In this document: one piece after another, positions 8,422-16,520 of the stretch
Numbering within the stretch: position 1 is the stretch's first letter
How the letters are laid out: every line of letters begins with the position of its first letter
Notes under the pieces: generated by a model
What the model was told of the DNA's origin: nothing
Seen by the model: only the letters and a program-made list of their open reading frames with translations
Databases searched by the model: none
Translations under genes and position numbers: made by a program
Source: Methanobrevibacter thaueri
GTDB lineage: Archaea; Methanobacteriota; Methanobacteria; Methanobacteriales; Methanobacteriaceae
Assembly: GCA_015062925.1 (NCBI GenBank)
Contig: SUTL01000016.1
Span: 1 to 32,786 of the forward strand
DNA length: 32,786 nucleotides
Reading direction: 5' to 3'

Positions 8422-9888
8422 TTAACTGAGCAGGTTACTTATCTGATCGGTTGTGATTAAACCTAACACTACCATATCCTCATCCACTACAGGCAGGCAG
8501 GATATGTCGAATTTACGCATTTTACGTGCAACTTCTTCTATTGTTTCATGTGCTCTTCCGTATTTGACTGTGGTTGTCATGATGTCTTTTAGTTTGTTGG
8601 AGTTGGTTGCAATTGATTTTGATAAATCCCAGCTTGTCACTATACCTATTAATTTATAATCATCTGTTACAACTGGTATGTGTGTTACATGTTTGTCAAG
8701 CATTATTTTTGCTGCATCTTCAATATCTGCAGTTTCACGTATTGTTGTTACTTCTTTTGTCATTATATCTTCAACTATATTATCTGCCAGGAATTTTGAT
8801 AATATGAAGTTTAACTGTCCCTGTTCCAGGAGGAATGCATCGTGTCCGTAGTTGGATTTGAGTTCTGAGAATGATGTTTCTATGTCGTTTGCGTTTAGTG
8901 AGGATACTATTTCTGTGCTTTGTTCTGTTGGGTATAGCCAATCTGAGTCTACAGATATTACATGTACTTTGGATTTGATGTTTTTAAATCCGTCTATTAA
9001 TGAATCGTTTATTCTAAGATCGAATAGGTCGACTGCTTTTGTTATGAATAGGTAGCTGTTTGCGTCGAATCTTTTTACAAATGTTTCTCCCTGGTGTTTG
9101 AGGTAGCTTTCAACTTGGAAGTCTACTGAGAAGTCGTAGCTTATTTCTTCTTTATCCTGCAGTCCTCGTCCGAATTTTATATCCATGGATTCGTCGCTTA
9201 GGTATGTGATGTGTGCTATCATTCTTGCCAGTGACAGGCCGTTTTCTGGGATTTTCCCGGTTTCATAGTAATTTCCTTTGTTCCAGTTTGGATCTGAAAA
9301 TATTGCTTGTCTTCCCACGTCGTTGAATGCTATTTGTTGTGGGCTTGAGCTTGCTGTTGTTGCTATTGGTATTGCTTTTTTCATCATGTCAGGGTAGTTT
9401 ACAAGCCATTGGAGTACTTGCATTCCTCCCATTGATCCTCCGATTATTGCGTTTAGTTGTTTGATTTTAAATGAGTCTATTAGTTTTTTTTGCACTTTTA
9501 CCATGTCGGATATTGTGATTACTGGGAAGTTGAGTCCGTATGGTTTTTTTGTTTTTGGATTTATTGAGCTTGGGCCTGTGGTTCCTTTGCATCCTCCAAG
9601 TACGTTTGAGCATATGATGAAGTATTTTTCACTGTCCAGTGCTTTTCCGGGACCTATTACTATTTCCCACCATCCTGGTTTTCTATCTCCTTTGTGCCAT
9701 CCTGCTGCGTGTGCGTCTCCTGTTAGTGCGTGACAGATTAGTATTGCGTTGGTTTTTTCTTTGTTGAGTTCACCGTATGTTTCGTATGCTACGGTTACGT
9801 TTTCTAGGATTTCTCCACTTTCCAGTTGGATTTCTTCATCTATGTGATAGTATTGTGTTTCTACAATACCGACGGATTCTTTGTTCAT
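8422..9888 (-). CDS. metX: homoserine O-acetyltransferase with C-terminal CBS pair
   Basis: 488 residues. Residues 1-372 are an alpha/beta-hydrolase of the MetX family with [12 protein letters not shown] (52-63), nucleophile elbow GGSMGG with Ser152, Asp316 in VDSDWLYP, and His349 in NYGHDAF, forming the catalytic triad. It transfers an acetyl group from acetyl-CoA to homoserine, activating it for methionine synthesis. Residues 373-430 and 433-488 are two CBS domains ([10 protein letters not shown] and [10 protein letters not shown]). These usually bind adenine nucleotides or S-adenosyl compounds, so allosteric feedback is plausible. MetX-CBS fusions are known from methanogens. ATG 9888 directly follows the rnc stop, with GGAG in the last rnc codons, indicating coupled translation. 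Confidence 0.93.
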   Translation of the reverse strand: MNKESVGIVETQYYHIDEEIQLESGEILENVTVAYETYGELNKEKTNAILICHALTGDAHAAGWHKGDRKPGWWEIVIGPGKALDSEKYFIICSNVLGGCKGTTGPSSINPKTKKPYGLNFPVITISDMVKVQKKLIDSFKIKQLNAIIGGSMGGMQVLQWLVNYPDMMKKAIPIATTASSSPQQIAFNDVGRQAIFSDPNWNKGNYYETGKIPENGLSLARMIAHITYLSDESMDIKFGRGLQDKEEISYDFSVDFQVESYLKHQGETFVKRFDANSYLFITKAVDLFDLRINDSLIDGFKNIKSKVHVISVDSDWLYPTEQSTEIVSSLNANDIETSFSELKSNYGHDAFLLEQGQLNFILSKFLADNIVEDIMTKEVTTIRETADIEDAAKIMLDKHVTHIPVVTDDYKLIGIVTSWDLSKSIATNSNKLKDIMTTTVKYGRAHETIEEVARKMRKFDISCLPVVDEDMVVLGLITTDQISNLLS

Positions 9889-10560
9889 TTATTGTCTCCA
9901 GGATTTTAATTTGTATAAAGCTTGTTTTGATGATGCTTGTTCTGCATCTTTTTTATTTCTTCCTTTTCCAATGCCCATTTCTTTATTGTTGATTAGGCAG
10001 GATATTATGAATGTTTTGTCGTGTGGTACACCATATTCTTTTAGTATTTTGTATTCTATGTTTAGGTTGTTTGCATCACAGTATTCTTTTATGTGTGATT
10101 TGTAGTCTTCAAAGAATATTTTATCTTCGTCAATGTATTTGAATATTGTGTTTGATATGAATTTTTTTGTAAATTCAATGCCTTGGTCAAGAAATATTGC
10201 TCCGGTGAATGATTCAAATATGTCTGCAGTTATTGATAGTATTTCGTTTTTTGTGAGGTTTGATTCTTCTACAGCTACTTGGAGGTATTGTTGGAGGTTT
10301 AGTTTGTGTGAGTAGTGTATTAGTGCGTTTTGGCATACGAAGTTTGATCTTTTTTTGGATAGTGGTCCTTCTTCGTATTCAGGGTATTTTTTGTAGAGGT
10401 ATTCTGATACGATTAGGTTTAGTATTGAGTCTCCCAGGAATTCTAGTCGTTCGTAGTTGTAGTTTAGGTTGTGTAGTGTTGCGTATGAGGCGTGTGTGAA
10501 TGCTGTTTTGTATAGTTGTTTGTTGTTTGGTTTTATGTTAAATTTTTCGTATATATCCAT
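9889..10560 (-). CDS. rnc: ribonuclease III
   Basis: 223 residues, the normal bacterial length. The signature ERLEFLGDS spans 37-45, with catalytic Glu40 and Asp44 and the second acidic pair Asp113 and Glu116 in ADIFESFTGA. Residues about 150-220 form a double-stranded RNA binding domain ending in KKDAEQASSKQAL. It cleaves double-stranded RNA in rRNA and mRNA processing. RNase III is rare in archaea but has been reported in some gut Methanobacteriales, which suggests acquisition from bacteria. It is the first gene of the rnc-metX-azlCD run. The stop is immediately followed by the metX ATG. Confidence 0.93.
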   Translation of the reverse strand: MDIYEKFNIKPNNKQLYKTAFTHASYATLHNLNYNYERLEFLGDSILNLIVSEYLYKKYPEYEEGPLSKKRSNFVCQNALIHYSHKLNLQQYLQVAVEESNLTKNEILSITADIFESFTGAIFLDQGIEFTKKFISNTIFKYIDEDKIFFEDYKSHIKEYCDANNLNIEYKILKEYGVPHDKTFIISCLINNKEMGIGKGRNKKDAEQASSKQALYKLKSWRQ

Positions 10561-10613
10561 TTTTTACGCCTGTTTTTTTATTTTTTTGTAATGTTTATAG
10601 TTTTGATTTTTGA

Positions 10614-10652
10614 GTTATATATAATTATTATATAACATTTGTTATAAATGTT
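10614..10652. promoter_or_regulatory. divergent promoter region with operator-like inverted repeat
   Basis: Between the divergent rnc and 10735 genes lies a near-palindrome, GTTATATA to TATATAAC-like (10614-10636), able to serve as a TATA box on both strands. Immediately after it, AACATTT (10634-10640) and AAATGTT (10646-10652) form a perfect 7-bp inverted repeat with a 5-nt spacer. The overlap of TATA and inverted repeat is what a repressor operator would look like. No matching regulator is in the window. Confidence 0.4.
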
Positions 10653-10734
10653 AGTTTTCAAACGCTCTTACAAAAACCAGAAAATATACTACCCCCAATA
10701 ATATAAATTAACTAAAAAAAAGGAATGATAAAAA

Positions 10735-11070
10735 ATGATAATCAACTGGCAAAAAGAAATAACAAAAATAGACCCCGACATAAAATTCAGACTCCACGGA
10801 GGATGGTTAAAAACAATAACAGAACTAGATAAAACCGTGAAAAACGGATACTCACTAGTAGGGGACTTCGTAAAAGCAGGAGACTTCGAAGAAGAATACA
10901 GCGAAGGAATATACCTTGACTGCAACAAAGAAGGAACCAGTAAAAAAACACAACAAGACTACAGACTATTCAGATTCAAAAACAACGAAGTAAGACTACT
11001 CGACATGGTAATAGATGGAAAACAAGGCTGGGCACCACAACTATGGGATGCACTGGAAGGAGAACTATAA
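10735..11070 (+). CDS. conserved small protein of unknown function
   Basis: 111 residues, soluble, no signal peptide or membrane segment. The composition is normal for the genome, with alternating short strands and charged helices: IINWQKEITKIDPD at the start, then RLHGGWLKTITEL, and GWAPQLWDALEGEL at the end. A clear ribosome binding site, GGAATGAT, lies 5 nt before the ATG. It is transcribed divergently from rnc and converges on the 11078 gene with a 7-nt gap. I do not recognise a family with known function. The Trp-containing motifs and compact size suggest a folded enzyme-associated or binding protein. Confidence 0.75.
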   Translation: MIINWQKEITKIDPDIKFRLHGGWLKTITELDKTVKNGYSLVGDFVKAGDFEEEYSEGIYLDCNKEGTSKKTQQDYRLFRFKNNEVRLLDMVIDGKQGWAPQLWDALEGEL

Positions 11071-11077
11071 CAATACA

Positions 11078-11422
11078 TTAAATCTGAAAATACTCCCCAG
11101 GACGAGAACAACGAGGCTGTTCTAAAAGAATAATCTTATGGTCAAGGTTTTTGGAAAAATTCTTAGCCTTACCATCAATAATACCTCTGAAATTAACATT
11201 AAAACCACCAGCCCCACCAATATCCATCACCAACTTACCCGAAGAATCCATAGAATCAAAAAAATTCTCCAAATCCATAACATCAAAAATAGGAGCAATA
11301 TAACTTAAAGCCATCAAACCACTTTGATTCTCACGAATCCTAACCCTTCTCTGATCCAGCTCAATAACCTCACCAGACAAAGACTTAGTTAAAGTTAACT
11401 TATCTGAAAAACCATTAAACAT
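11078..11422 (-). CDS. conserved small protein of unknown function
   Basis: 114 residues. The N-terminal half has alternating strands (SGEVIELDQRRVRIRE) that look like a small beta-barrel. The middle is acidic (DVMDLENFFDSMD) and is followed by a Gly-rich VMDIGGAGGFNVNFRG segment. No membrane segment, signal peptide or metal-binding cysteines. It lies 63 nt downstream of the L37e gene on the same strand but with its own AT-rich spacer, so co-transcription is possible. No function is recognised. Confidence 0.7.
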   Translation of the reverse strand: MFNGFSDKLTLTKSLSGEVIELDQRRVRIRENQSGLMALSYIAPIFDVMDLENFFDSMDSSGKLVMDIGGAGGFNVNFRGIIDGKAKNFSKNLDHKIILLEQPRCSRPGEYFQI

Positions 11423-11485
11423 AATAATGTTATTTAAAAAAAGTAATATATAAAAATTTATAAAAAAAAGAGAAAAGAATAAAAC

Positions 11486-11674
11486 CTACACTAACCTTTG
11501 TCTAGTAGTTGGTTTTTTATTCTGCCAGCTGTACCTTCTGAGTTTTTTAGATTTACCAAATCCACAAGAAGCACAAACTTTTTTACGAATGTGATAAGTG
11601 TTTCTACCACATCTTCTACATCTTATATGGGTTTTTTTATTCTTCTTACCCATTGATGGAGTTCCCTTTGACAT
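11486..11674 (-). CDS. rpl37e: 50S ribosomal protein L37e
   Basis: 62 residues, very basic, with a zinc finger built from Cys19-x2-Cys22 and Cys34-x2-Cys37, preceded by the conserved [16 protein letters not shown] and followed by [12 protein letters not shown]. It is an archaeal and eukaryotic component of the large ribosomal subunit, absent from bacteria, and so identifies the host as archaeal. A strong ribosome binding site, GGGAGGTG, lies 5 nt before the ATG. It sits 66 nt downstream of the Sm-like gene on the same strand, the conserved archaeal LSm-L37e pairing. Confidence 0.96.
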   Translation of the reverse strand: MSKGTPSMGKKNKKTHIRCRRCGRNTYHIRKKVCASCGFGKSKKLRRYSWQNKKPTTRQRLV

Positions 11675-11740
11675 TGATACACCTCCCTTAAATATAAATC
11701 ATGACAAGAAAAAATCATTATATATTAATAGTATAATAAT

Positions 11741-11977
<237 letters not shown>

Positions 11978-12226
11978 TCACCTTTATAATATTAATATTT
12001 TTTTTATTAGACATAACATAATCAAGTTAAGAATATAAAGTACAAAACCTAATTAAAACTAATACTAATAATTATAACTAACCTACTATATAAATGTTAC
12101 CTTAATTTCACTAAATTTCATGAAAAAATAGGATGATTATTATAAACAAAAAAAATATAACAACAACATTATCAAATGCTCTCCCACAACCGGCTAATAT
12201 AATTAAAATAGAAAAACACTAAACAT

Positions 12227-12679
12227 ATGACATTCAACAAAGAAAAATATATTAATCTAATCCTCTACATATTACTCCAATGCAGTGATAGGCGGAATTT
12301 CGGCAAAACCATGTTATGCAGCATACTCTACTCAATAGATTTTAATCATTACAAACAATATGGTGATTTAATAACAAATGAAACATATATTAAATCCAAA
12401 AAAGGCATACAACCAAAACACTTCAGGAAAATAACAAAAGAACTGATTATGGATAAAAAATTATACTTGAAAAAACAAGCATACTACAACCGGACAATAC
12501 ACAAATACTATCCCCTCATCATACCACACACCAAATTCACAAAACCCGAATACAATACAATAAACCATACCATAAAACAATTAAAAAACAATAACGCCCA
12601 TACAATAACAAAACACCTAGTAAAAAACCCAGTGATAAATATTGTGGAATTTGGAGATGAAATCAACATGAAAATATAA
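12227..12679 (+). CDS. Panacea (DUF4065/SocA)-like domain protein
   Basis: 150 residues. The span from about 25 to 75 matches the Panacea pattern: a Lys-Thr-x-Leu-like start (GKTMLCSILYSIDFNHYKQYG), then LITNETYIKSKKGIQPKHF and an amphipathic helix ending ELIMDKKLYLKK. This corresponds to the canonical Y-x-D-x-x-x-Y-x-x-Y-G and TG-x-TYIK-x-x-x-G-P-x-P. Panacea domains act as versatile antitoxins in toxin-antitoxin pairs or as SocA-type proteolytic adaptors. Here no toxin-sized partner is adjacent: upstream is the divergent LSm gene, downstream a PUA protein 40 nt away. The C-terminal 60 residues are basic and Asn/Thr-rich. Assignment is by motif only. Confidence 0.6.
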   Translation: MTFNKEKYINLILYILLQCSDRRNFGKTMLCSILYSIDFNHYKQYGDLITNETYIKSKKGIQPKHFRKITKELIMDKKLYLKKQAYYNRTIHKYYPLIIPHTKFTKPEYNTINHTIKQLKNNNAHTITKHLVKNPVINIVEFGDEINMKI

Positions 12680-12719
12680 TAAATACTTTTATTTATTCAA
12701 AATACAAAAATATATAATT

Positions 12720-13202
12720 ATGGTTATCAAAGTTAAAAAAAGAAATTTCCTGAAAAAAAAGAAAATAAAACAGATACAAGCCGAACTAGGTGAATACGGG
12801 AATTTACTTCAAGGAAAAAAGAATGTTGAAATACTTGAAGCAGAACCACATTCATTTATCCTGGTTGATGGTGAACCCTACATTATCATCATAGATGAAA
12901 AACCATTCCCCACACTAAAAGCAGCCCTTGCTAATGAAATAGATGCTAAAACCGTAACCGTAGACATGGGTGCTATTAAATTCGTAAGTAATGGTGCTGA
13001 TATAATGAGTCCGGGAATAGTTGATGCATCAGCAAATGTTAATAAAGACGATATTGTACTAATTATAGATGAAACCCATAAAAAACCATTAGCAATAGGA
13101 ATCAGTTTAATAAGTGGAGAGGAAATGGTTGAAAATGATTCCGGTAAAGCAGTTGAAACCAAACACTATGTTGGTGATGATATCTGGAATTTTGAATTAT
13201 AA
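12720..13202 (+). CDS. PUA-domain RNA-binding protein
   Basis: 160 residues. A Lys-rich N-terminus (residues 1-20) leads into a pre-PUA region (25-75), then a PUA domain at about 76-150 with VTVDMGAIKFVSNGADIMSPGI, the diagnostic GA(D/N)-x-MxPGI, and the final strands PLAIGISLISGEEM. It resembles the archaeal MCT-1/DUF1947-like family, thought to bind structured RNA such as tRNA or initiation complexes. It is the middle member of a possible three-gene run (12227, 12720, 13226) with gaps of 40 and 23 nt. No clear Shine-Dalgarno precedes the ATG, so it may be leaderless or coupled. Confidence 0.8.
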   Translation: MVIKVKKRNFLKKKKIKQIQAELGEYGNLLQGKKNVEILEAEPHSFILVDGEPYIIIIDEKPFPTLKAALANEIDAKTVTVDMGAIKFVSNGADIMSPGIVDASANVNKDDIVLIIDETHKKPLAIGISLISGEEMVENDSGKAVETKHYVGDDIWNFEL

Positions 13203-13225
13203 TATAAATTAATAAGTGATTTAAA

Positions 13226-13918
13226 ATGGCAGAGTTAAGATTAAGAGCCGGAAAAATAAGAAACCCCGAAGTTCACAAAATCGGAATAATAGCACTAGGA
13301 TCACACCTGGAAAACCATGGACCCGCACTACCCATTGACACCGACGCTAAAATCGGAGCACACATCGCCTTTCAATCATCTCTTCAAACCGGAGCCAAAT
13401 TTCTTGGAATAATATTTCCCGCATATGAACTGGATACAATTGACCATGGAGTGCATGTTTCCCTTGAAGAGTTAAAGAATAATGTTATAAACACACTTAA
13501 TCAGGCTAAAAAATTCCTTGACATTGAAAAAGTAGTGATTGTAAACTCCCATGGAGGAAACATACCATTAATGACTGAACTCTGGGATATTGAAGATAAA
13601 ACTGACATGGCAATAGTATTTAATAATAAGGTGATTTCATCTGAAGGTCCGCATGGAGGCAGTGGTGAATTATCCATGGCAAAAGTACTGGATATTGTTG
13701 ATGAAACAGAACTGGAAAATCAGGGAAATGTCCATGAGTATGAGGAAGTGGGTTTGTATGGTTTTAAACAGGCACGTTGTGATGATCCCAATATTGAAGA
13801 AGGTGCAAGGGATGTTGAGGAAAACGGAGTTTATATTGATGAAGATTATGGTAATAAATTATTTAACCTTGCAATTAACTCCGTAATATTTGATGTTGAA
13901 AAACTACTTGATTTTTAA
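13226..13918 (+). CDS. arfB: FAPy deformylase ArfB, creatininase superfamily (F420/riboflavin pathway)
   Basis: 230 residues, close to characterised archaeal ArfB proteins. Metal-binding and catalytic positions of the creatininase fold are visible: GSHLENHGPALPIDTD (Glu29, His31, Asp38/Asp40), DHGVH (His74, His77), NSHGGN (His109) and GPHGGSGE (His143, Glu148). ArfB removes the formyl group from 2-amino-5-formylamino-6-ribosylaminopyrimidinone phosphate, the product of archaeal GTP cyclohydrolase III, feeding riboflavin and F420 synthesis. GTGAT lies 5 nt before the ATG, and the gene follows the PUA gene by 23 nt. Its last 4 bases overlap the convergent 13915 gene. Confidence 0.88.
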   Translation: MAELRLRAGKIRNPEVHKIGIIALGSHLENHGPALPIDTDAKIGAHIAFQSSLQTGAKFLGIIFPAYELDTIDHGVHVSLEELKNNVINTLNQAKKFLDIEKVVIVNSHGGNIPLMTELWDIEDKTDMAIVFNNKVISSEGPHGGSGELSMAKVLDIVDETELENQGNVHEYEEVGLYGFKQARCDDPNIEEGARDVEENGVYIDEDYGNKLFNLAINSVIFDVEKLLDF

Positions 13919-14295
13919 TCATCAACAGTTGTTTCAACAGAACTGTCACCTGAATCATCAGTTGTGGTTTCAACATCACTTGTTGGTTTTGAACTTGGTT
14001 TTGAAGATGAACTGTGACTGGATGATTTATCCTTAGTTGTTTCCACATTATGTTTATTATCATCACTGGAATCATCAGTATCTGAATGATCATAATCCTG
14101 ATAACCAAAACTACCACTATTACTACTACTGTTATTATCAGTTATTGCTGAGAGATTATCCAGAATTCCACCAGACTCATTATTATTTGGTAAAATTGAA
14201 ATTTGACCTGTCATGGATGCACAGACACTTGCAAAACAGAATGCAATAACTGCAACTATAAATATTACTAATATTGTAGCTGATCTACTTGACAT
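13915..14295 (-). CDS. small Ser/Asp-rich single-pass exported protein
   Basis: About 126 residues. Residues 1-26 form one hydrophobic segment with a short basic lead (SSRSATILVIFIVAVIAFCF), acting as signal or membrane anchor. The rest is low-complexity Ser, Asp and Thr with repeated VETT(D/K) patterns, probably disordered outside the cell and rich in O-glycosylation candidates. The longest frame starts at 14304, but GGAGG abuts that ATG directly; the ATG at 14295 is 9 nt away and fits better. It overlaps the arfB 3' end by 4 nt in convergent orientation. Function unknown; a surface or wall-spanning role is inferred. Confidence 0.7.
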   Translation of the reverse strand: MSSRSATILVIFIVAVIAFCFASVCASMTGQISILPNNNESGGILDNLSAITDNNSSSNSGSFGYQDYDHSDTDDSSDDNKHNVETTKDKSSSHSSSSKPSSKPTSDVETTTDDSGDSSVETTVDD

Positions 14296-14372
14296 GAAAA
14301 TCATCCTCCCATTATATTAAATTGATTAAATTTAATATGTTTAATTATATATATAAATATTGTTGATAGATT

Positions 14373-14972
14373 ATGAAAACAATAAGAAACCCTGTGCAGA
14401 GTGAAATTAATATTAAAAAATCCCAGTTTATTTGCAGTTTATACCCTACTAAAAACAAAAAGGAATCTAAAGAGATTATACGGGAATTAAATGAGAAGTA
14501 TAATGATGCAACTCATAATTGCACTGCTTATATTGTTAGTGATGGTGAGGGATTTGATGATGATGGCGAGCCCGGTGGAACTGCAGGAAAACCTATGATT
14601 AATGTTTTAAGGAAAAATGAACTTCATAATGTAACTGCTATTGTCACCAGATATTTTGGCGGGATTAAACTTGGAGCCGGCGGTCTTGTAAGAGCATATT
14701 CAAAATCAGTAATGGAGACTGTTGGTGTTTCGGATATTGTTGAGATTGAAGAGTATGATGTTTTTAAATTAACTTTTGAGTATAGTGATATTAAACTGGT
14801 TGATAGTGAAGTTAGAAATAATCAGCTTGAAGTTATTAGTAAGGATTATTCCGGTAATGTTTGTTATAGTGTTGTTTCAAAGGATAATCGTGATGTTTTA
14901 GGGATTTTTGAAAAATATAATGGTAAGGTTAATGTTTGTTTTTTAAATAAGCAGTTTCTTGAAAAAATATAA
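14373..14972 (+). CDS. YigZ/IMPACT (UPF0029) family protein
   Basis: 199 residues. The conserved IMPACT-N core spans about 15-125, with NATH-like DATHNCTAYIV (45-55), DDDGEPGGTAGKP and TRYFGGIKLGAGGLVRAYS. The C-terminal 75 residues form the DUF1949 ferredoxin-like domain typical of YigZ. Family members are implicated in translation regulation, the eukaryotic homologue inhibiting GCN2 activation. The molecular role in archaea is unknown. The gene is preceded by an AT-rich promoter region shared with the divergent 13915 gene, and it converges on the rubredoxin-like genes. Confidence 0.9.
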   Translation: MKTIRNPVQSEINIKKSQFICSLYPTKNKKESKEIIRELNEKYNDATHNCTAYIVSDGEGFDDDGEPGGTAGKPMINVLRKNELHNVTAIVTRYFGGIKLGAGGLVRAYSKSVMETVGVSDIVEIEEYDVFKLTFEYSDIKLVDSEVRNNQLEVISKDYSGNVCYSVVSKDNRDVLGIFEKYNGKVNVCFLNKQFLEKI

Positions 14973-14998
14973 AAAATAAAGAACAATTTATTATTTTT

Positions 14999-15109
14999 TT
15001 ATTGTTCTTCAAAGTTTGCAGCTGGCACGCCACATGTTGGGCATACGAAATCTTCTGGTAATTCATCTTCTTCTAAGACGAATCCGCAGACTTTACATAC
15101 ATAAGCCAT
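14999..15109 (-). CDS. short rubredoxin-like protein 1
   Basis: 36 residues: MAYVCKVCGFVLEEDELPED, then FVCPTCGVPAANFE. Two CxxCG knuckles (Cys5, Cys8 and the pair near 23-26) form a rubredoxin-type Fe(SCys)4 site. The protein lacks the long loop of full rubredoxins and resembles the detached C-terminal domain of rubrerythrin. Such proteins pass electrons to oxygen- and peroxide-detoxifying enzymes in anaerobes. It is the last of three rubredoxin-like genes in tandem; its stop lies near the end of the convergent yigZ-like gene. Confidence 0.88.
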   Translation of the reverse strand: MAYVCKVCGFVLEEDELPEDFVCPTCGVPAANFEEQ

Positions 15110-15123
15110 TTTTAAAACCACCA

Positions 15124-15243
15124 TTATTCTATTTTTTCAAACATATCTGCGGTTGCACCGCACATAGGACATTTGTAGTCTTCTGGAAGTTCATCGAACT
15201 CATCTGTTACAAATCCGCATAATTTACATTTAAATTTTGCCAT
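15124..15243 (-). CDS. short rubredoxin-like protein 2
   Basis: 39 residues: MAKFKCKLCGFVTDE, then ELPEDYKCPMCGATADMFEKIE. It has two CxxCG iron ligands pairs like its downstream neighbour and is clearly a paralogue of it. The gap to gene 1 is 14 nt, so they are probably co-transcribed. GGAGAT lies 6-7 nt before the ATG. The likely role is electron carrier in oxidative-stress protection. Confidence 0.88.
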   Translation of the reverse strand: MAKFKCKLCGFVTDEFDELPEDYKCPMCGATADMFEKIE

Positions 15244-15306
15244 GATAACAATCTCCTTTATTTATTCAATATGGTAATTTATATATTTAAATATATATAA
15301 AACTAC

Positions 15307-15465
15307 TTATATTTTTTCAAACATGGCTTTTGCCATTTTACATTTTGGACATTTAAATGAGGATGGTAGGTCTTCAAATCTTGTTCCTGGTGTTATGTTT
15401 AATCCTTCTTCTATGTTGGATTCGTCGAATATGTATCCGCAGATTTTACATTTATATTTACTCAT
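15307..15465 (-). CDS. rubredoxin
   Basis: 52 residues, full rubredoxin length. CKICGYIFDE near residue 6 and FKCPKCKMAK near residue 39 supply four Cys iron ligands, separated by the usual loop with a GLNITPGTRFEDLP stretch, which matches the classic rubredoxin spacer. It is a small cytoplasmic one-electron carrier. The second knuckle has Lys instead of the usual Gly after the last Cys. GGAAGTG precedes the ATG. Located 63 nt upstream of the shorter paralogues on the same strand. Confidence 0.9.
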   Translation of the reverse strand: MSKYKCKICGYIFDESNIEEGLNITPGTRFEDLPSSFKCPKCKMAKAMFEKI

Positions 15466-15484
15466 AATAGCACTTCCTTTTATT

Positions 15485-16282
15485 TTAGAATCTGTTTGGT
15501 ACTTTCAGGTGGTCTGGTAAGGGTTTGATACGTGCTGGTGTTCCTATTGCAAGGTAGAATGGTGGTACTGAATGTATTACAATTGCTCCTGCTGCTACAA
15601 TTGATCCTTCTCCCACTTCCACATTAGAGAGGAATGTGGTGTTTCCTCCGATTGATGCTCCACGTCTTACTTTTGGTCCTTGAAGTTCATAGTTGATTCT
15701 GACTGGGTATTTATCATTGGTGAAACAGGCGCATGGTCCGATGAATACATTATCTTCTATTACTGAGTTGGTTGGGATGTATACGTTGGATTGTATGCTG
15801 ACGTCGTTTCCAATTATTACATCTCCTTCTATTACTGTGTTGGTTCCGATTAAAACATCATCTCCAATATTGGTGTTTTCACGGATAACTACGTTGTGTC
15901 CTGTTCTGAAGTTATCTCCGATTATTACATCGTTGTAGATAATTGAATTGGATCTTATTGTGTAGTTGTTTCCTATGATTGGTGGTTTTGAGTTGGGTGA
16001 GTATTCAACTCCGAATTGGATGTTCTGGTCGTCTGGGAAGTTTAGTTCTGGTTTGGTGTAGTCTGGTCTTATTGATTCTCTTTCTATTTGTGGTTTTTCG
16101 TATATGATTTCTGCTGGTTCCTGTTTTTGTGGGTGTGTGTAGAAGTTATCCTGTTTTGGAGGTGTTCTTGGTTGATGATAGGTTTGTTCTGGTTGTGGGG
16201 AGTATATGTTTTGGGTTTCTTTATATGGATTTCCCCTGTTTTTTGCTTGTTTATCATCAAGTGTTTGTGAAAATCTCACCAT
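15485..16282 (-). CDS. left-handed beta-helix acyltransferase with disordered N-terminal extension
   Basis: About 265 residues. Residues 1-100 are Pro/Gln/Lys/Tyr-rich and look disordered ([14 protein letters not shown] and similar). Residues 105-255 are hexapeptide repeats of a left-handed beta-helix: [21 protein letters not shown] and onward, with an insert at [10 protein letters not shown], ending in the [13 protein letters not shown] cap seen in WbpD/WlbB-like sugar N-acetyltransferases. It probably transfers an acetyl group to an amino sugar for glycan or pseudomurein-associated polymers. ATG 16282 is preferred; an upstream TTG at 16294 preceded by AGG is an alternative. The N-terminal extension is unusual for the family and may anchor or recruit partners. 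Confidence 0.8.
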   Translation of the reverse strand: MVRFSQTLDDKQAKNRGNPYKETQNIYSPQPEQTYHQPRTPPKQDNFYTHPQKQEPAEIIYEKPQIERESIRPDYTKPELNFPDDQNIQFGVEYSPNSKPPIIGNNYTIRSNSIIYNDVIIGDNFRTGHNVVIRENTNIGDDVLIGTNTVIEGDVIIGNDVSIQSNVYIPTNSVIEDNVFIGPCACFTNDKYPVRINYELQGPKVRRGASIGGNTTFLSNVEVGEGSIVAAGAIVIHSVPPFYLAIGTPARIKPLPDHLKVPNRF

Positions 16283-16520
16283 TATTTCATCCAACCTGTA
16301 TTTTTTTTATTATATGATTTAATGTATATTGTTTATTAGTATATATATTAACTGGTTTCATGATGAAATATTGATTATAATTTCATATGACAATAATTGT
16401 TTTCATGCAAAATTAAAATACACTTCTAATGGATTTAATATTAAATACATTAACACTTCTTTTATTAAATACATGGTAGAGTGTTTTAAATTAATAAACC
16501 CGTACTCCCATATAGATGTT

